Positions 45,635-57,300 of a stretch of 64,000 bases of DNA are shown here, piece by piece. Source of the stretch: Fallopia convolvulus (lineage: Eukaryota > Streptophyta > Magnoliopsida > Caryophyllales > Polygonaceae); the NCBI GenBank assembly GCA_964016875.1, contig OZ024724.1:54376438-54440437 (forward strand), in the 5' to 3' direction. The notes beneath the pieces were generated by a model that saw only the letters and a program-made list of their open reading frames with translations, had not been told where the DNA came from and did no database searches. The position numbers were made by a program, and so were the translations under genes. Positions within the stretch are counted from its first letter, which is position 1. Every line of letters starts with the position of its first letter.

Positions 45635-45652
45635 TGGCGCCGTCTGTGGGAA
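45635..45652 (+). other. E2 primer-binding site
   Basis: TGGCGCCGTCTGTGGGAA begins one base after the LTR, with the same spacing as in E1. Confidence 0.8.
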
Positions 45653-45716
45653 CCTCTTCATCCTAAGCAGCTCCCCATTTTGTAGTGCAAACCTTGATTC
45701 CTAAAATCCCCTAAAA

Positions 45717-48020
45717 ATGGCTTGTCCAAACAATTTCTTCCCTCAACATCCCGACAATATGGCCGAGACCCCTCCATGGGCGACAGCAGGTCCGTCAGGG
45801 TACCCTTTTGTGGTCCCGCCAGGCTGGACATACAACATCCCACAAAACCCATACCCGTTCCAGGGGTACGAACAGGGTGGCGCCCCTTTCAACCCGTATC
45901 CCTATCCGGGGTACGGGCAGTACCAGCTGGGCCAAGCTCCCCCATACGTCCCGATTCCTCCCCAAGGGCAGCCTCACTCCGAGTACGTGCCCGCATATGT
46001 CCCGGGCTACACCCCGGGGCAGGAGGCGCCCACGAACGGATCTACCACGGAGAGGCCCTCCCGAGATCCAATGCAGATCTCGCGATCCCGTTCGCGGCGA
46101 ACAGAAAGGCGCGACATGGAGCTGTCCGTGACGGCGGCAAGCGCGCCACGCCCTCTAGCGAGGTCAAAATCGAAGTCTGCTCGCCCATCCGTCGAGAGTG
46201 GGTACAGGAATCCCTTCGTACCCGAAATCCAAGTGGCACACGTGCCCAAAGGCTTCCATTGGCCACAAATGGGGCTTTACGACGGCACGGCCGACCCCGA
46301 GGACCACATAAAACACTACGCCGTCCAGATGAACGTCAACTCTTACAATGACGCCATTTTCTGTCGGATCTTTCCGACCACTCTGGACAAGGCGGCAATG
46401 ACGTGGTTCACCAGCCTTAAGGTCGAGTCGATAGCCTCGTTTTCCCAGCTATGCGAGTCCTTCGTCGGGCACTTCAACGGCTCAAGGAAGCGCAAGAAGA
46501 ACATGCGCGATCTCCGTGGCATCGAGCAGGGGGAAAACGAGAAGTTGGGTACCTTTTTTACGAGGTTCACCACCGCGGTCGCTGAGATCGCGCAGATCGA
46601 CGAGGCCTCGGTCCGCGACATCCTCATGGGCAACCTTCGCCAGGGGGATTTCAATTGTCGCATTTTCCTCAAAAATCCGACCACGTATGAGAGCCTGTGT
46701 GCTCGGATCACGGCACAGGTCTACGCCGAGGACGCTGCCAGCCAGAGCTCGCGACCGAGGACCGACAAGGAAATCATAACCGAGGCTAAGGGAAAGGCTA
46801 AAGTGGCTGCGCCGGCCGCGAGGGACGCGTACATGACGCAAACTCACGACCGGCGTGCCGATTACAAAAGCAACAACAACAAAAGCAACAACAATAACAG
46901 AGGCAACAACGATAATAGAAACAACAACCGCTACGACAACCGTGGCGGTGGGGGTTGGAGCTGCTTCAGCGGGAAGCCACGAGGTTACAAAGGCAAAGGT
47001 GGCGCCTACAACCCAAACGAGAAAAAGCGCGCCAACCCCGCGTCGGGGGCCAACCTCGTGCAGCAGGAACCAACCAGGCCCCGACCAGGCAGCGCAGAAC
47101 AACAAGCTCCGACAAGGCAGTCGCGCTCCGGACAAGCCGCGGCGCCCGATGGGTACATCAATACCATCTCGGGCGGACCCTCGCTGGCGGGCTCGAGCCA
47201 AGCGGAGAGGAAAAGATACGCAAGGGCGAGTCACCATGAGCCCTCGGTATACAGCGTGACACAAACCTCGCGGTCCCACGTGGGTATGGCCTTCACGACA
47301 GAAGACGCCGAAGGGCTTCATATGCCCCACTCCGACCCCCTGGTGATACACGCTCAGTTGGGCTCGAAGATAGTGAAGCGAATACTGGTGGACACGGGTT
47401 CCTCCGTGGACATCATGTACTTCGGCGCTTTCGAGCAGCTCGGGATCTCCGCGACATCCTTGAGGCCCTACGCTGGGAAGCTCACCTCCTTTTCAGGGAA
47501 CGAGGTCGATGTCGCTGGTCTCATAGACCTTTGGATGACCCTCGGTACTGGCTCGGCAACAAGAACCGAGGTAATAGAGTTTACGGTGGTGCACCTGCCC
47601 TCGGCCTACAACGCAATCATCGGGAGAGTCTCCTTGATGAAATTCCAGGCGGTGGTCTCCATCTACCACCTGAAAATGAAGTTCCCCACCAACATGGGTG
47701 TCAGAGAGGTGAAGGGCAACCAAGAAGAGGGCCGCGTCTACTACATGACCTCGGCTAAGCAAAAATGCCCTGTGTTCATGGTGGAGACTTCGGGTGAAGC
47801 GGACCTCGAGGTCCGGGACTTCACAATACCCACTCCCGAGGCAGAAAGAAGGGTGATTACCCCCTTCGAGAACAAATCAGAGAAGATCTACCTCGGGGGT
47901 TGCCTTACTGGGAGCGCGGCAGCGTCACTAGAAGCCCTGCTTGCTGGGTCCCGCGACGTATTCGCTGGACTGCAAAAGATCTCCGAGGTGTGCCTCGGAC
48001 CCTGGCCCAGCACTCCTTGA
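45717..48020 (+). CDS. E2 gag and protease, frameshifted at the end
   Basis: 767 codons from ATG 45717. It is nearly the same as the E1 product: a Pro/Tyr-rich N-terminus, a gag domain (KHYAVQMN, AAMTWFTSL, FTRFTTAVAEIAQ), an Asn-rich region, and the aspartic protease ILVDTGSSVDIMYF. A missing C near 47965 shifts the frame after SRDVFAG, and it ends 18 codons later. Gag and protease would still be complete. Thus E2 may supply gag proteins although its pol is deleted. Confidence 0.9.
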   Translation: MACPNNFFPQHPDNMAETPPWATAGPSGYPFVVPPGWTYNIPQNPYPFQGYEQGGAPFNPYPYPGYGQYQLGQAPPYVPIPPQGQPHSEYVPAYVPGYTPGQEAPTNGSTTERPSRDPMQISRSRSRRTERRDMELSVTAASAPRPLARSKSKSARPSVESGYRNPFVPEIQVAHVPKGFHWPQMGLYDGTADPEDHIKHYAVQMNVNSYNDAIFCRIFPTTLDKAAMTWFTSLKVESIASFSQLCESFVGHFNGSRKRKKNMRDLRGIEQGENEKLGTFFTRFTTAVAEIAQIDEASVRDILMGNLRQGDFNCRIFLKNPTTYESLCARITAQVYAEDAASQSSRPRTDKEIITEAKGKAKVAAPAARDAYMTQTHDRRADYKSNNNKSNNNNRGNNDNRNNNRYDNRGGGGWSCFSGKPRGYKGKGGAYNPNEKKRANPASGANLVQQEPTRPRPGSAEQQAPTRQSRSGQAAAPDGYINTISGGPSLAGSSQAERKRYARASHHEPSVYSVTQTSRSHVGMAFTTEDAEGLHMPHSDPLVIHAQLGSKIVKRILVDTGSSVDIMYFGAFEQLGISATSLRPYAGKLTSFSGNEVDVAGLIDLWMTLGTGSATRTEVIEFTVVHLPSAYNAIIGRVSLMKFQAVVSIYHLKMKFPTNMGVREVKGNQEEGRVYYMTSAKQKCPVFMVETSGEADLEVRDFTIPTPEAERRVITPFENKSEKIYLGGCLTGSAAASLEALLAGSRDVFAGLQKISEVCLGPWPSTP

Positions 48021-49290
48021 ACATCGACGTCGCCGTTCGTCCTGTGGTGCAGCATCGAAGGAAAATGAACGAAGAAAGGGCAACCGCCGCAAATGAAGAG
48101 GTGGCCAAGCTGCTGGCCGCGGATTTCATACGCGAAGTCCAGTATCCGAAATGCAAGCCGCTCGCTACTGCGTCGTCGGCGACCAGCTTTATCGTCGGGG
48201 CTACGTTGAGCCCAACCTGCTGTGCATACCGCCCGAGGCCACGGACCACGTCCTCTACGAGGCCCATGAGGGAGTTTGTGGGGGACACCCGGGATGGAGG
48301 TCTTTGGCACACAAAATTGTCTATTTGGGGTACTTCTGGCCCACTCTCCGACAAGACGCAAGAGCTTACGTCCAAAAATGCGTCGGATGCTAGAAACACG
48401 GGAACATCCAACACACCCCGACGGCTCCCCTCCGCAGCATTCACGCGCCATGCCCATTCGCAATGTGGGGAATGGACATTCTAGGCCCATTTCCTAAAGC
48501 CGCGAGCCAAGTGCAATACATTTTGGTCATCGTGGACTATTTCACGAAGTGGATCGAAGCACAGGCAATGGCAAAAATCACCGGGGCAAAGGTCTGCGAG
48601 TTCCTGTGGAAAAACCTCGGCTGCCGTTTCGGTGTTCCCATGACAATCATGACCGACCATGGCCCCCAATTCGACTGCGAAGAAACTCGGACTTTCTGCT
48701 CTGAGCTGGGCATCAACCTCAAATTCTCCTCCGTGGCTCACCCCCAATCCAATGGCCAGGTAGAGAACGTTAATGCCCGCATCTTGACAGACCTCAAGAA
48801 GCGCCTGGGCATAGCACAAGGCCGTTAGGCCGAACTTCTTCCCCTCGTCCTCTGGACGTTCCGCACGACCTCGCGCCGTGCAACGGGTGAGACCCCCTTT
48901 GCTCTTACCTACGGGGCGGAAGCCCTCGTTCCCGTAGAAACCCTAATTCCATCAGCAAGGGTGTATAACTTCGAGGAGAAAGAAAATGAGGCCAACCTCA
49001 GAATCGAACTGCAGTTCCGGGATGAAATCCGCGAGGTGGCGGACCTGCGCTCTAGGGAATACAAGCGACGTGTCGCCATATACCACGACAAGAAGGTCAG
49101 ACCTCGCCTCCTGGCCACCGGAAACCTCGTGCTAAGACGCACCGAAGGAGGAAAGTTGGACCCTAATTGGGAAGGACCCTACATCCTCGGGGAAGAAGTC
49201 GCGCCCGGGGCATTCAAACTCAGGGACGATGAGGGGAGCACACTGAGCAAAACGTGGAACGTTGCACGACTCAAAAAATATTACATGTAG
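48021..49290 (+). pseudogene. E2 pol remnant: junction of deletion and broken integrase
   Basis: The start of reverse transcriptase (ending FIREVQYPK) is joined at 48149-48153 directly to the pre-integrase segment QAARYCVVGDQLYRRGY. About 1.7 kb present in E1 is missing. The integrase then reads in one frame to 49290 with two TAG stops. One at 48391-48393 is at the Gln after KCVGC. The other at 48826-48828 is at the Trp after QGR. HHCC and all three catalytic acidic residues (MDILGPF, TDHGPQF, QVENVNA) are still visible. Confidence 0.92.
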
Positions 49291-49363
49291 ACGCTCGAAA
49301 CCTCGTTGTTCACCACAACTGGTAAATAAAGGATTGCAGGCTTTTCTAAAAACACTCCCTCGT

Positions 49364-50496
49364 TGACAAATTCCACCCCTCGCTTCCCGCTTGGGGTTGG
49401 AGAATCTTGTTGAAAAATTCCACCCCTCGCTTCCCGCTTGGGGTTGGAGAATCTCGTTGAAGAAGTTCCACCCCTCGCTTCCCGCTTGGGGTTGGAGAAT
49501 CTCGTTGAAAAGGTCCACCCCTCGCTTCCCGCTTAGGGTTGGAGAATCTCGTTGAAAAGGTCCACCCCTCGCTTCCCGCTTGGGGTTGGAGAATCTCGTT
49601 GAAGAAGTTCCACCCCTCGCTTCCCGCTTGGGGTTGGAGAATCTCATTGAAAAGGTCCACCCCTCGCTTCCCGCTTGGGGTTGGAGAATCTCATTGAAAA
49701 GGTCCACCCCTCGCTTCACGCTTGGGGTTGGAGAATCTCGTTGAAAAGTTCCACCCCTCGCTTCCCGCTTGGGGTTGGAGAATCTCGTTGAAAAGTTCCA
49801 CCCCTCGCTTCCCGCTTGGGGTTGGAGAATCTCGTTGAAAAGGTCCACCCCTCGCTTCCCGCTTGGGGTTGGAAAATCTCGTTGGAAAAATTCCACCCCT
49901 CGCTTCCCGCTTGGGGTTGGAGAATCTCGTTGAAAAGGTCCACCCCTCGCTTCCCGCTTGGGGTTGGAGAATCTCGTTGAAAAATTCCACCCCTCGCTTC
50001 CCGCTTGGGGTTGGAGAATCTCGTTGAAGAAGTTCCACCCCTCGCTTCCCGCTTGGGGTTGGAGAATCTCGTTGAAAAGGTCCACCCCTCGCTTCCCGCT
50101 TGGGGTTGGAGAATCTCGTTGAAAAGGTCCACCCCTCGCTTCCCGCTTGGGGTTGGAGAATCTCGTTGAAGAAGTTCCACCCCTCGCTTCCCGCTTGGGG
50201 TTGGAGAATCTCGTTGAAAAGGTCCACCCCTCGCTTCCCGCTTGGGGTTGGAGAATCTCGTTGAAACGTTCCACCCCTCGCTTCCCGCTTGGGGTTGGAG
50301 AATCTCGTTGAAAAGTTCCACCCCTCGCTTCCCGCTTGGGGTTGGAGAATCTCGTTGAAAAGGTCCACCCCTCGCTTCCCGCTTGGGGTTGGAAAATCTC
50401 GTTGGAAAAATTCCACCCCTCGCTTCCCGCTTGAGGTTGAAGAATCTCGTTGAAGAGTCCCACCCCTTGCTCCCCGCTCGGGGTTGGAAAGTCTCG
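49364..50496. repeat. 47-bp tandem array of E2
   Basis: About 23-24 units of the same repeat as in E1, read on the other strand: CACCCCTCGCTTCCCGCTTGGGGTTGGAGAATCTCGTTGAA with a short variable tail (AAAGGTC, AAAGTTC, GAAGTTC and others). Units are more uniform than in E1 and lack long T-runs. A sequence of six or seven tail types recurs (about 49600-49900 and 50160-50420), again showing higher-order amplification. Confidence 0.95.
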
Positions 50497-50785
50497 TGAC
50501 ACGAACGAGGTCCGAACGGAGGCTCACGACCTCGCCACAGGACTACAACGCCCGGTGTGGTCCGAGCCCCACAGAAGATGTGACACTCGAACCATGGGGT
50601 TGGACGGATAAGGAATATGCAAGAAAGTCTAAATCAAACAAGCGTAGGAAAAGAAAATGACGAAGGGCACAAAATCAAAAGCATGTGTTTCGATTACAGA
50701 CCCCGTAGGGTCACCCAAACAAAAAAAAAAGAGAAAAAGATATTTTAATTACAAACCCCGTAGGGCCACCAGAAAAAAGTTATCA

Positions 50786-53498
50786 TCATTTCAACGAGGT
50801 TTCAACCTCGGGACCGGTAAGATCAATGGTTTTAGGGGTTTCGGCGGAGGCAGCCGAGGCTTCAGCAGGAGCAGGGGCAGCGGAGGCAAGAGGCGCAGGC
50901 GCACTGGTCGCGGGCTGAGGTCCCGTGGAGGTTAACTCCGGGTTCCCTCCAATAAGCTCTACCTCGGGGGGCGCAGTGCTGGACACAGTCCCGTCCTCGT
51001 TGAGGAAGAACTCGCATTCCCCCTCGGGATCCTTCGACCCCAGCTCCCCCATGGTTTCATTGTAGTTGGGGTTGAAGAAGACGATCTGGGGGTTGAGGTG
51101 CCCATACTTGGCCACCGCCTGTTTTACGCCCATGCGGACTGCCTGGTGGAACATTGTCCTCACACTCTCCACCAGCTCCGCCTTGTACTCCTCCGAGTCC
51201 ACATACCTGGGACCCGCGGCCACGACCTCCTCGTTAAGCTCAACAATGCGCCCCTCGAGGCGCCGAATCTCCTCCTCGGCCCCCAGGAACTCCGCCTCCT
51301 TTGCCTTGTAGAACTCATGCTCAGCGGAGAGCTTACCTCGAAGCCCATCAACCTCGCTCCGCAGAACCTCAGCCTCGCCCTTCGCCCTCTCCTCCCCTTC
51401 CCTCGCCGCTTTCACCTCCTCCCTTGCCGCGGCCTCCGCGGCCTCAACCCGCTTCTTGGCCACAGCCTCCACGGCCTTAGACGACTCCGCGACCTCGGCC
51501 AACTCCTTGGCCTGTCGCTCGCACACCTCGCTGCGGGCCCGAAGCGCGGCCTCCATCTTGTCCATCCTCGAATGAAGAAGGACGATGCGACTTCGGTTGT
51601 AATTGTCAAAAAAGGTGTGCTGCAGGTTCACAGAAGGATAAGAAAAGAAACAAGAAAGAGACAAGAATCAAACACACGAAAACAAAAAGAAAGAAGAGGC
51701 TTACCACGGCCGAATACCGAGCGACTTCGTCGTCAAGCGCTGCCTCGGTGAGGTTGTTGGCCCACGCGACCTCCTCCTTGTAATCTCCCCGGGCCCAGTC
51801 CAGCGGGGCCCCCCTGATGGGTCCGGGACAATGAAACCTGGCAGGGTGGGGGCCGGTATCCCCGCGGCTTCGCCCTTCGAAGTTGAAGGCAGGAATGAGT
51901 TCCAGCCCCCGCGAGCTTCTTTGGTGGTCGCCCGACCGGGGCTTCTTCTTCTTCTCAGGGGAAGACCCCGCTTCCTTCCTTTTCCGCAGGGTCTTATCGT
52001 CGGACGCCCGGGGTGGATGAGTGGTCCCCTTCGTGGTGGCCCCCTTTGGCGGAACCACATCAGGCCTTTTCTCCCCCTGGGGCGGCCCCGTGACGTCCCA
52101 CTGCGACGCCCTCGGAACGCTCCCCTTGGGCAGGGCTCCCCCTGCCGCGGCCGTTGGCGGGATAGGTCCCGGCTACGTAGTGCCTGCTCTCGTTTGCGAG
52201 CTCGGCTCGTTGATTGATATCCCCTTGAGGACCCGGGGAGCAGGGGTCTTGGAAGTAGACGTCATAGGTTGTTTCCCCTTTGACGTCGTGGTAAGAGCGT
52301 GCAGAAAGTTCACTGTCAAGAAAGAAGTAAAAAGAAAACAACAGGTTAGGACGAGGTCAGAAACGAAGGAAACGAGGTGTATGACCCCGCAAACATACAG
52401 GAAAAAAAACAATCAGGGAAATGGCGATAATAAAATACCCTCTCCGCCCTCGCGAGGAGGGAAACTGAGGCTCAGCCCGGCCCGCTCCAGCCGGTCCTGA
52501 GAAAGGTAGCGCTCGTACGGCGCCTGGTACGCTGGAGCGTACTTGGCCTTGAGCGCCTGGAACTCAGCGACCTTGTACGGGCACACGCATCTCTCGTAGT
52601 TGCCCGGTGCCACAGGGAAATTAAGATATCTCCCGCTGAGGTCTCGGACCAAAAACCATTTAGGTTTCCACGTCCCGCAGTTCGACTGGGTCGAGATGAT
52701 TTTGACGTTCGGTGTGCTGAGGTTGACCAGGGAACAACGAGGTTCTCTCCTCGCCAAGACTAACGCCGACAAGTCGTCGAGATTCGGCTCGTCCAGAAGC
52801 TCGCGACTTCGAATCGTGTAAGCACATAACAACCGCCAGGCGTTCGGGAACAACTGGGCGGGGCAGACACCCATGGCCCACAAGAAATCAACGATGTGCT
52901 GGGCCAGGGGCAGCCTAAAGCCCGCCTGAAGGCTGACGAGGTTCACGACCGCACACCCCTCGTAGGACGCCAGGGGCCGCCCCTCCTCCTCTGGCAGTGC
53001 CAGCTCGACTCCCTCGGGCCAGGGGAAATATCTAGCTATATCCGCGAGGTCTTTCAGCTTTAAATCGGAGGCCACCCCCTCGGACAGGTAGGCCTCGGGG
53101 GTACTCGGACTCATGGGAATCCGTTCTCTGAGGACGACGGGAACGCCGGATACAGCATCAGTATTGTAGGCCTCGGGAAAGCTCGAGGGCACGTATGCGG
53201 CCGAAGCTGAGGCAATGGCCGCGTCCAACCTCGCCTCGACCTCAGCGGCAATCACATCAGGAGAAGAAGAGGAAGCCATTTCAACACCAGAGTATACGCG
53301 CAGACGAGGGAAATGCGAACTGATCGAAACGGCGGAGTCGCTGGATGAGGGCTCGCTGAAGACCAACGAGGGGGAACTCGGGTTCTGGGAATCACTAGGC
53401 TCTACGCTTCCTACGGACTCGGAGACCTCCTGATAGAAACTCTCTTGGAAATTAAAAACAAAGCCAGGCGGTGGGCTCGCAGAGGCTCTCCTAGGCAT
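50786..53498 (-). pseudogene. Antisense spliced gene of E2, one stop codon
   Basis: Minus-strand exons 53498-52439, 52312-51705 and 51619-50786 correspond to the three exons of the E1 gene, with the same splice positions and phases. The first exon is exactly as long as in E1 (1,060 bp). Domains are as in E1: Ser-rich start, Transposase_28-like region (GFRLPLAQHIVDFLWAMG), basic linker, Ala/Glu/Arg-rich coiled coil (longer than in E1, with extra ERQAKELAEVAESSKAVEAV) and an acidic tail. The only disabling change is TAG at 52173-52175 where E1 has CAG. Differences in length are multiples of three. Confidence 0.82.
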
Positions 53499-53639
53499 GA
53501 AAAGACAACGTCCAGGCCGCGAAAAGCTAGCACCTGGAAAAGAAGAGGTCAGTGAGGCACTAAAGGCAAGGCAAACAAAGAGAAAAACACGAGATCATGA
53601 CCCCGGGGAAGAAGGAAAGACGAGGTCAAGCCCGAGAAC

Positions 53640-53775
53640 AGAGCGCGAGATCATAACCTCGAAAAAAAAAGAGCACGAGGTCATAACCTCGAAAAGGGAA
53701 AGGCACGAGATTATAACCTCGAAAAGAAAAGAGCACGAGATCGCAACCTCGGGGGACAAAGCAACGCGAGGTCAT
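53640..53775. repeat. About 30-bp tandem repeat in the 5'-UTR intron of the E2 antisense gene
   Basis: About five units containing CGAGRTCATAACCTCGAAAA, the counterpart of the E1 array at 23920-24165 with fewer copies. Confidence 0.75.
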
Positions 53776-54696
53776 AGAGGGAAAGGCCACGTGGCACCCT
53801 ACGGGCTATTCTGACAAGATAGGACGGCAAAGAAGAATTTGAAGCGCCAAAAGGAAGGAAAGAGAAAAAAGAAGGCCAACCAGCGGTGGAGGCCAGCGGC
53901 GGAAGCCCAAACGTCCCGTCAATCAGACGTCATAACGTTTGGGCTCCCGAGGGTTTTCGAAATTCGAAAAGTGGTGGGCGGAGAAACGGGAGTTCAACCG
54001 TCGCCCCAAGCAAAAAAGAAAGAAAGAAAAACGATAAACCTGGAAAACCCAGCGATACCTTCGCGGCGGCGAACCCCCCCCCCCCACCATCTCACCACCG
54101 TCTCACATCACCGCCCCCCGGAGCATAACGCAAAGAGAAAAAGAGGGGAGAAAAGCAGGGCAAAAAGAAAGGAGAGGAGACGAAAAACCGAGGGAAGACG
54201 AGGGCTCTACAGAACAAAAACCACCAACAACACCGCCGCGCAACCAGCAGAGAAACACCCAGAAATCGTAAGCACTCACCCAAATGCGAAACGGAAGCAA
54301 GCAAAGAACGAAGAAACACCCTGAAACCACAAAACAACCACCCAGATGCAAAACGAAACGAAGAAAGAACGAAGAAAAATAACAAAAAGCAAACGCAAAA
54401 AACGCAACAACCCTGCCACCGCCGCTTCGCCACCGTGACGCCGGCGCGAAACGCGGGGCGAAAGGTGAACAAGGGAAGAATCAAAGGCAAAAAATACCGA
54501 AAGACAGGAGGAAGAAGATCAAGAACTTACTTGTTTAAATGTTGACGAACGGAAGGCGTTGGCGTAACTAGCGAACGGCGGGAAGCTCGTCGGAAACCGT
54601 CTGGAGAAACCGCTCAAAAGAAGACGAAGAGACAGAGAGAGAAAGAGCGAGAATATTGGAGAGAGAAGATGGGAGGGAAGCGTGTGGGATACGCCC

Positions 54697-54703
54697 TTAT
54701 ATA
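54697..54703 (-). promoter_or_regulatory. TATA box for the antisense gene of E2
   Basis: CTCTATATAAGGGCG on the minus strand, at the same place as in E1. The 5'-UTR intron donor lies near 54530 (ACAAGTAAGTTC on the minus strand). Confidence 0.65.
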
Positions 54704-54951
54704 GAGCAGATTTGAGCCTCCCCCCACTCCCGAAAGGCTTCTTGGGCCTCTTACCTAGACGACCCACTAAGCAGAAAACGGCGAAAAGGCCCAGGGATCT
54801 TTATCCACGCAGAATAGAGCCTCACACCTCGCAAAAACGCCCTCCCAACCTCGAGACCTTCATAACCACTAAAAAACACCCCACATCTCGCAAAATCCAG
54901 GGAACTTATGCCCTGCGACCCTCGGGGCGAGGCCCCCAGGCCATGGGGTTG

Positions 54952-55725
54952 TGATGATGTCCAAAACAGCAAAAGCAAAAAGTGGGCCCAGGAAGGCCCC
55001 CATAGGCAAGTTGGGTACCCACATCCACGTGGTTATCTAAAGAACAAAAACTCCCAACGCGCGCGAGGTCTATCAAACATCCCGGGACGAGGTCTCAACC
55101 TCGTCACCGACTCTGCTAAGTACGCCCGCCCGCTCGAACCAATCACCAACGACCTCACTCCTGAACCAATCACCGGCGGCCTCACTCCCAAACCAATCAC
55201 AGGTGACCTTCCTCATGGACCAATCAAAAACCCCTATTTCAAGTATCCCACATCGGACAATAGCCTAAACTCAGCCCCCCAATTCTCTATAAATAGAGAA
55301 GAACCTCGTAGGAAGAGGGGGTCGAAAAACGACTTGAACTCAAGAACTCTCTTGTTTGTTAAAGATCGACGTGATAGGAATACCGTCAACAGACCTCGTT
55401 ACAGATAAGAGAAATCCACAAAAAGACTCCAAGTCATACAAAGACCTCGCCTACACTAAAGACCTCGCTACAAAATCTCACAAAGCTCTCTACACCACGC
55501 ATCCGAATCTACCTCGCTTTAGCGCCGACCTCGCAACATTTAGGTTTGATCTCGGGACCTCGTAGGAGGTCTAGGTGTAATTCTTAAAGTTGTTCATCAA
55601 TCTCATAGGTGTGTAACCTCGTTACTTGGGAGAAAAGTCATAAATAAAGGAGCAAGTGTTTGCACTCAAATATAATAATCTTATTTCTTGTCTCGTAGCG
55701 AACCTCGTTATTTCGGTTTTCATCA
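54952..55725 (+). repeat. E2 3' LTR
   Basis: 774 bp, partner of 44860-45633, ending TTTTCATCA before the target duplication GTTCT. Confidence 0.95.
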
Positions 55726-55984
55726 GTTCTAGTAGAGAAATAGAAAATTTGCGTTTCTATGGGGTGCGTGGGTATGTATGAGGTTTAAGGGCAGATCTTG
55801 ACTTGTTATTGCTTGCTCTTTGCTTGATACTATTATATTCTTTGCTGGCATTTTAAAAGTTAATATGTTGTTTTTTGAGAGTGCTATATTCGGGTAAACA
55901 ATGGAGATTGTTATGAACATGCATAGTTGCTTGTAAAATAAAAAAAGTGCATTATAAAGTAGAAAAAATGCATATAAATTAGAT

Positions 55985-57300
55985 ATAGAAAGTGTATCCA
56001 TGAATTGTTGTTATATGTCTTTGGATTCTAAAGTAATAAAAGTGTATTCTAGATTAGCAAAAGTGTATTCCAAAAATGTAAGAAAAAATTGAACTCTATA
56101 GTGCATTCTAAAGTGATAAAAGGTACGATACATTGTAAAGTAAGTATAGTGCATTGTAAAATAAAAAAGTGTATTGCTAAATGATATATAATTACATTCT
56201 TAATACATAGTAAAAGTGCCATGTAGAGTAGTAAAAGTGCAATATTAATCGATAAAAAGTCAATTCATTTGAACTCAAAAGTGCATTCTAAAGTATTAAA
56301 AATGTATTATAAAGTAACAAAAGTGCATGCCATTTAGATAGAAAAAGTAGATCCTAGAGCAGGAAATTTGAACTCAAAAGTGCATTAAGAAGTAGTAAAA
56401 GTGCATAATAGAGTAGAAAAAATGTAGTTCAAATGACAAATAGTGCAAGATTTTCAAGAATAGTTGTAGTGTGTCCTTTGTTCCATGTTCTTGGATTCTA
56501 AAGTGCATGTTTAAAGTCATAATTTAAGAAAAGTTTAATAGTTCAAATGGAAAGCAATGTGCTTACGTACAAGGATGTGGATTTGAATCCGTTATAAACT
56601 ACAATTGATCATGACCTTCTTTGAAAAATAGTGGTTGATTAGTTATTTGTCGCACAATGGTAAAATATAATTTTTTTAGTACCTACCTATTTTGGTGTAG
56701 AATAAATGCATTAAGAAATTAATTTGTTTAACATATCATATTAGCCTATGTAGGAAGTCGAACCTACATCTTTGTACACAAGTAATCGCTCTTCCATTTG
56801 AGCTAATAGACTACTTGTGCTACATTTAGAAAAAGTAAATTATGTGAAAAAGTGTCACATAACTATCACATAGCTTCCATATTCAAGTTAAAAGTAGATT
56901 TAGTAGGATTAGTAGGCAAAGTAGAATCAATAATTTAAGAAGAGCTTGATGTATCCACTACAACATACAGAAAAATCAAAGATGTTAATTCAAATTAGTA
57001 AAAGTGCATTACAAATATATAAAAGTGCATTATAAAGTAGAAAAAATGTATTACAAAGATGTTAATTCAAATAAATAAAAGTACTTTACAAACATGTGAT
57101 TAGTCAAAGTGCATGCCTATATGGTTACTAAGTGTATTGTAAAGTAGGTAGAGTTCTATATAAAGTAGGAAAAGTGCATGTTTAAATGATTAGTAAAAGT
57201 GATTATTATTAAAAGTGCATTACAAATTGGTATATTGCATTCAAAATATAATAAAAGTGCAATCCAAAAATTGGTAAAGAGTATTACAAAATTGGTAAAA
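55985..57300. repeat. Degenerate AT-rich repeats with AAAGTGCATT core
   Basis: Dozens of loosely spaced copies of AAAAGTGCATTCTAAAGTA and variants (AAAGTGCATTATAAAGTAG, AAAGTGTATT). The period is irregular, 20-60 bp. No coding capacity. The tRNA-like sequence at 56743-56812 lies inside this field. Confidence 0.65.
56743..56812 (-). other. tRNA-like sequence (tRNA pseudogene or SINE head)
   Basis: On the minus strand a 7-bp acceptor stem is possible (AGTCTAT with ATAGGCT, one G-T pair). The D arm is GCTC..GAGC around AAATGG. The T arm is GTAGG-TTCGACT-TCCTAC, with pol III A and B boxes. The anticodon stem does not pair, so it is not a working tRNA gene. Confidence 0.5.

Larger units (their letters stand above)
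44860..55725 (+). mobile_element. Tat-type Ty3/gypsy retrotransposon E2, internally deleted
   Basis: 10,866 bp, opposite in orientation to E1. 774-bp LTRs (44860-45633, 54952-55725) are flanked by the exact 5-bp repeat GTTCT (44855-44859, 55726-55730). The LTRs differ at about seven sites by eye. Order: gag-protease, a deletion of reverse transcriptase and both RNase H domains, integrase, tandem array, then the antisense gene on the minus strand with its promoter near the 3' LTR. The pol remnants carry a frameshift and two stop codons. E2 is thus non-autonomous yet recently inserted. Confidence 0.96.

Noticed and set aside
56743..56812. Functional tRNA gene
   Set aside because: The anticodon stem does not pair and the anticodon cannot be placed. 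Kept only as a tRNA-like sequence.
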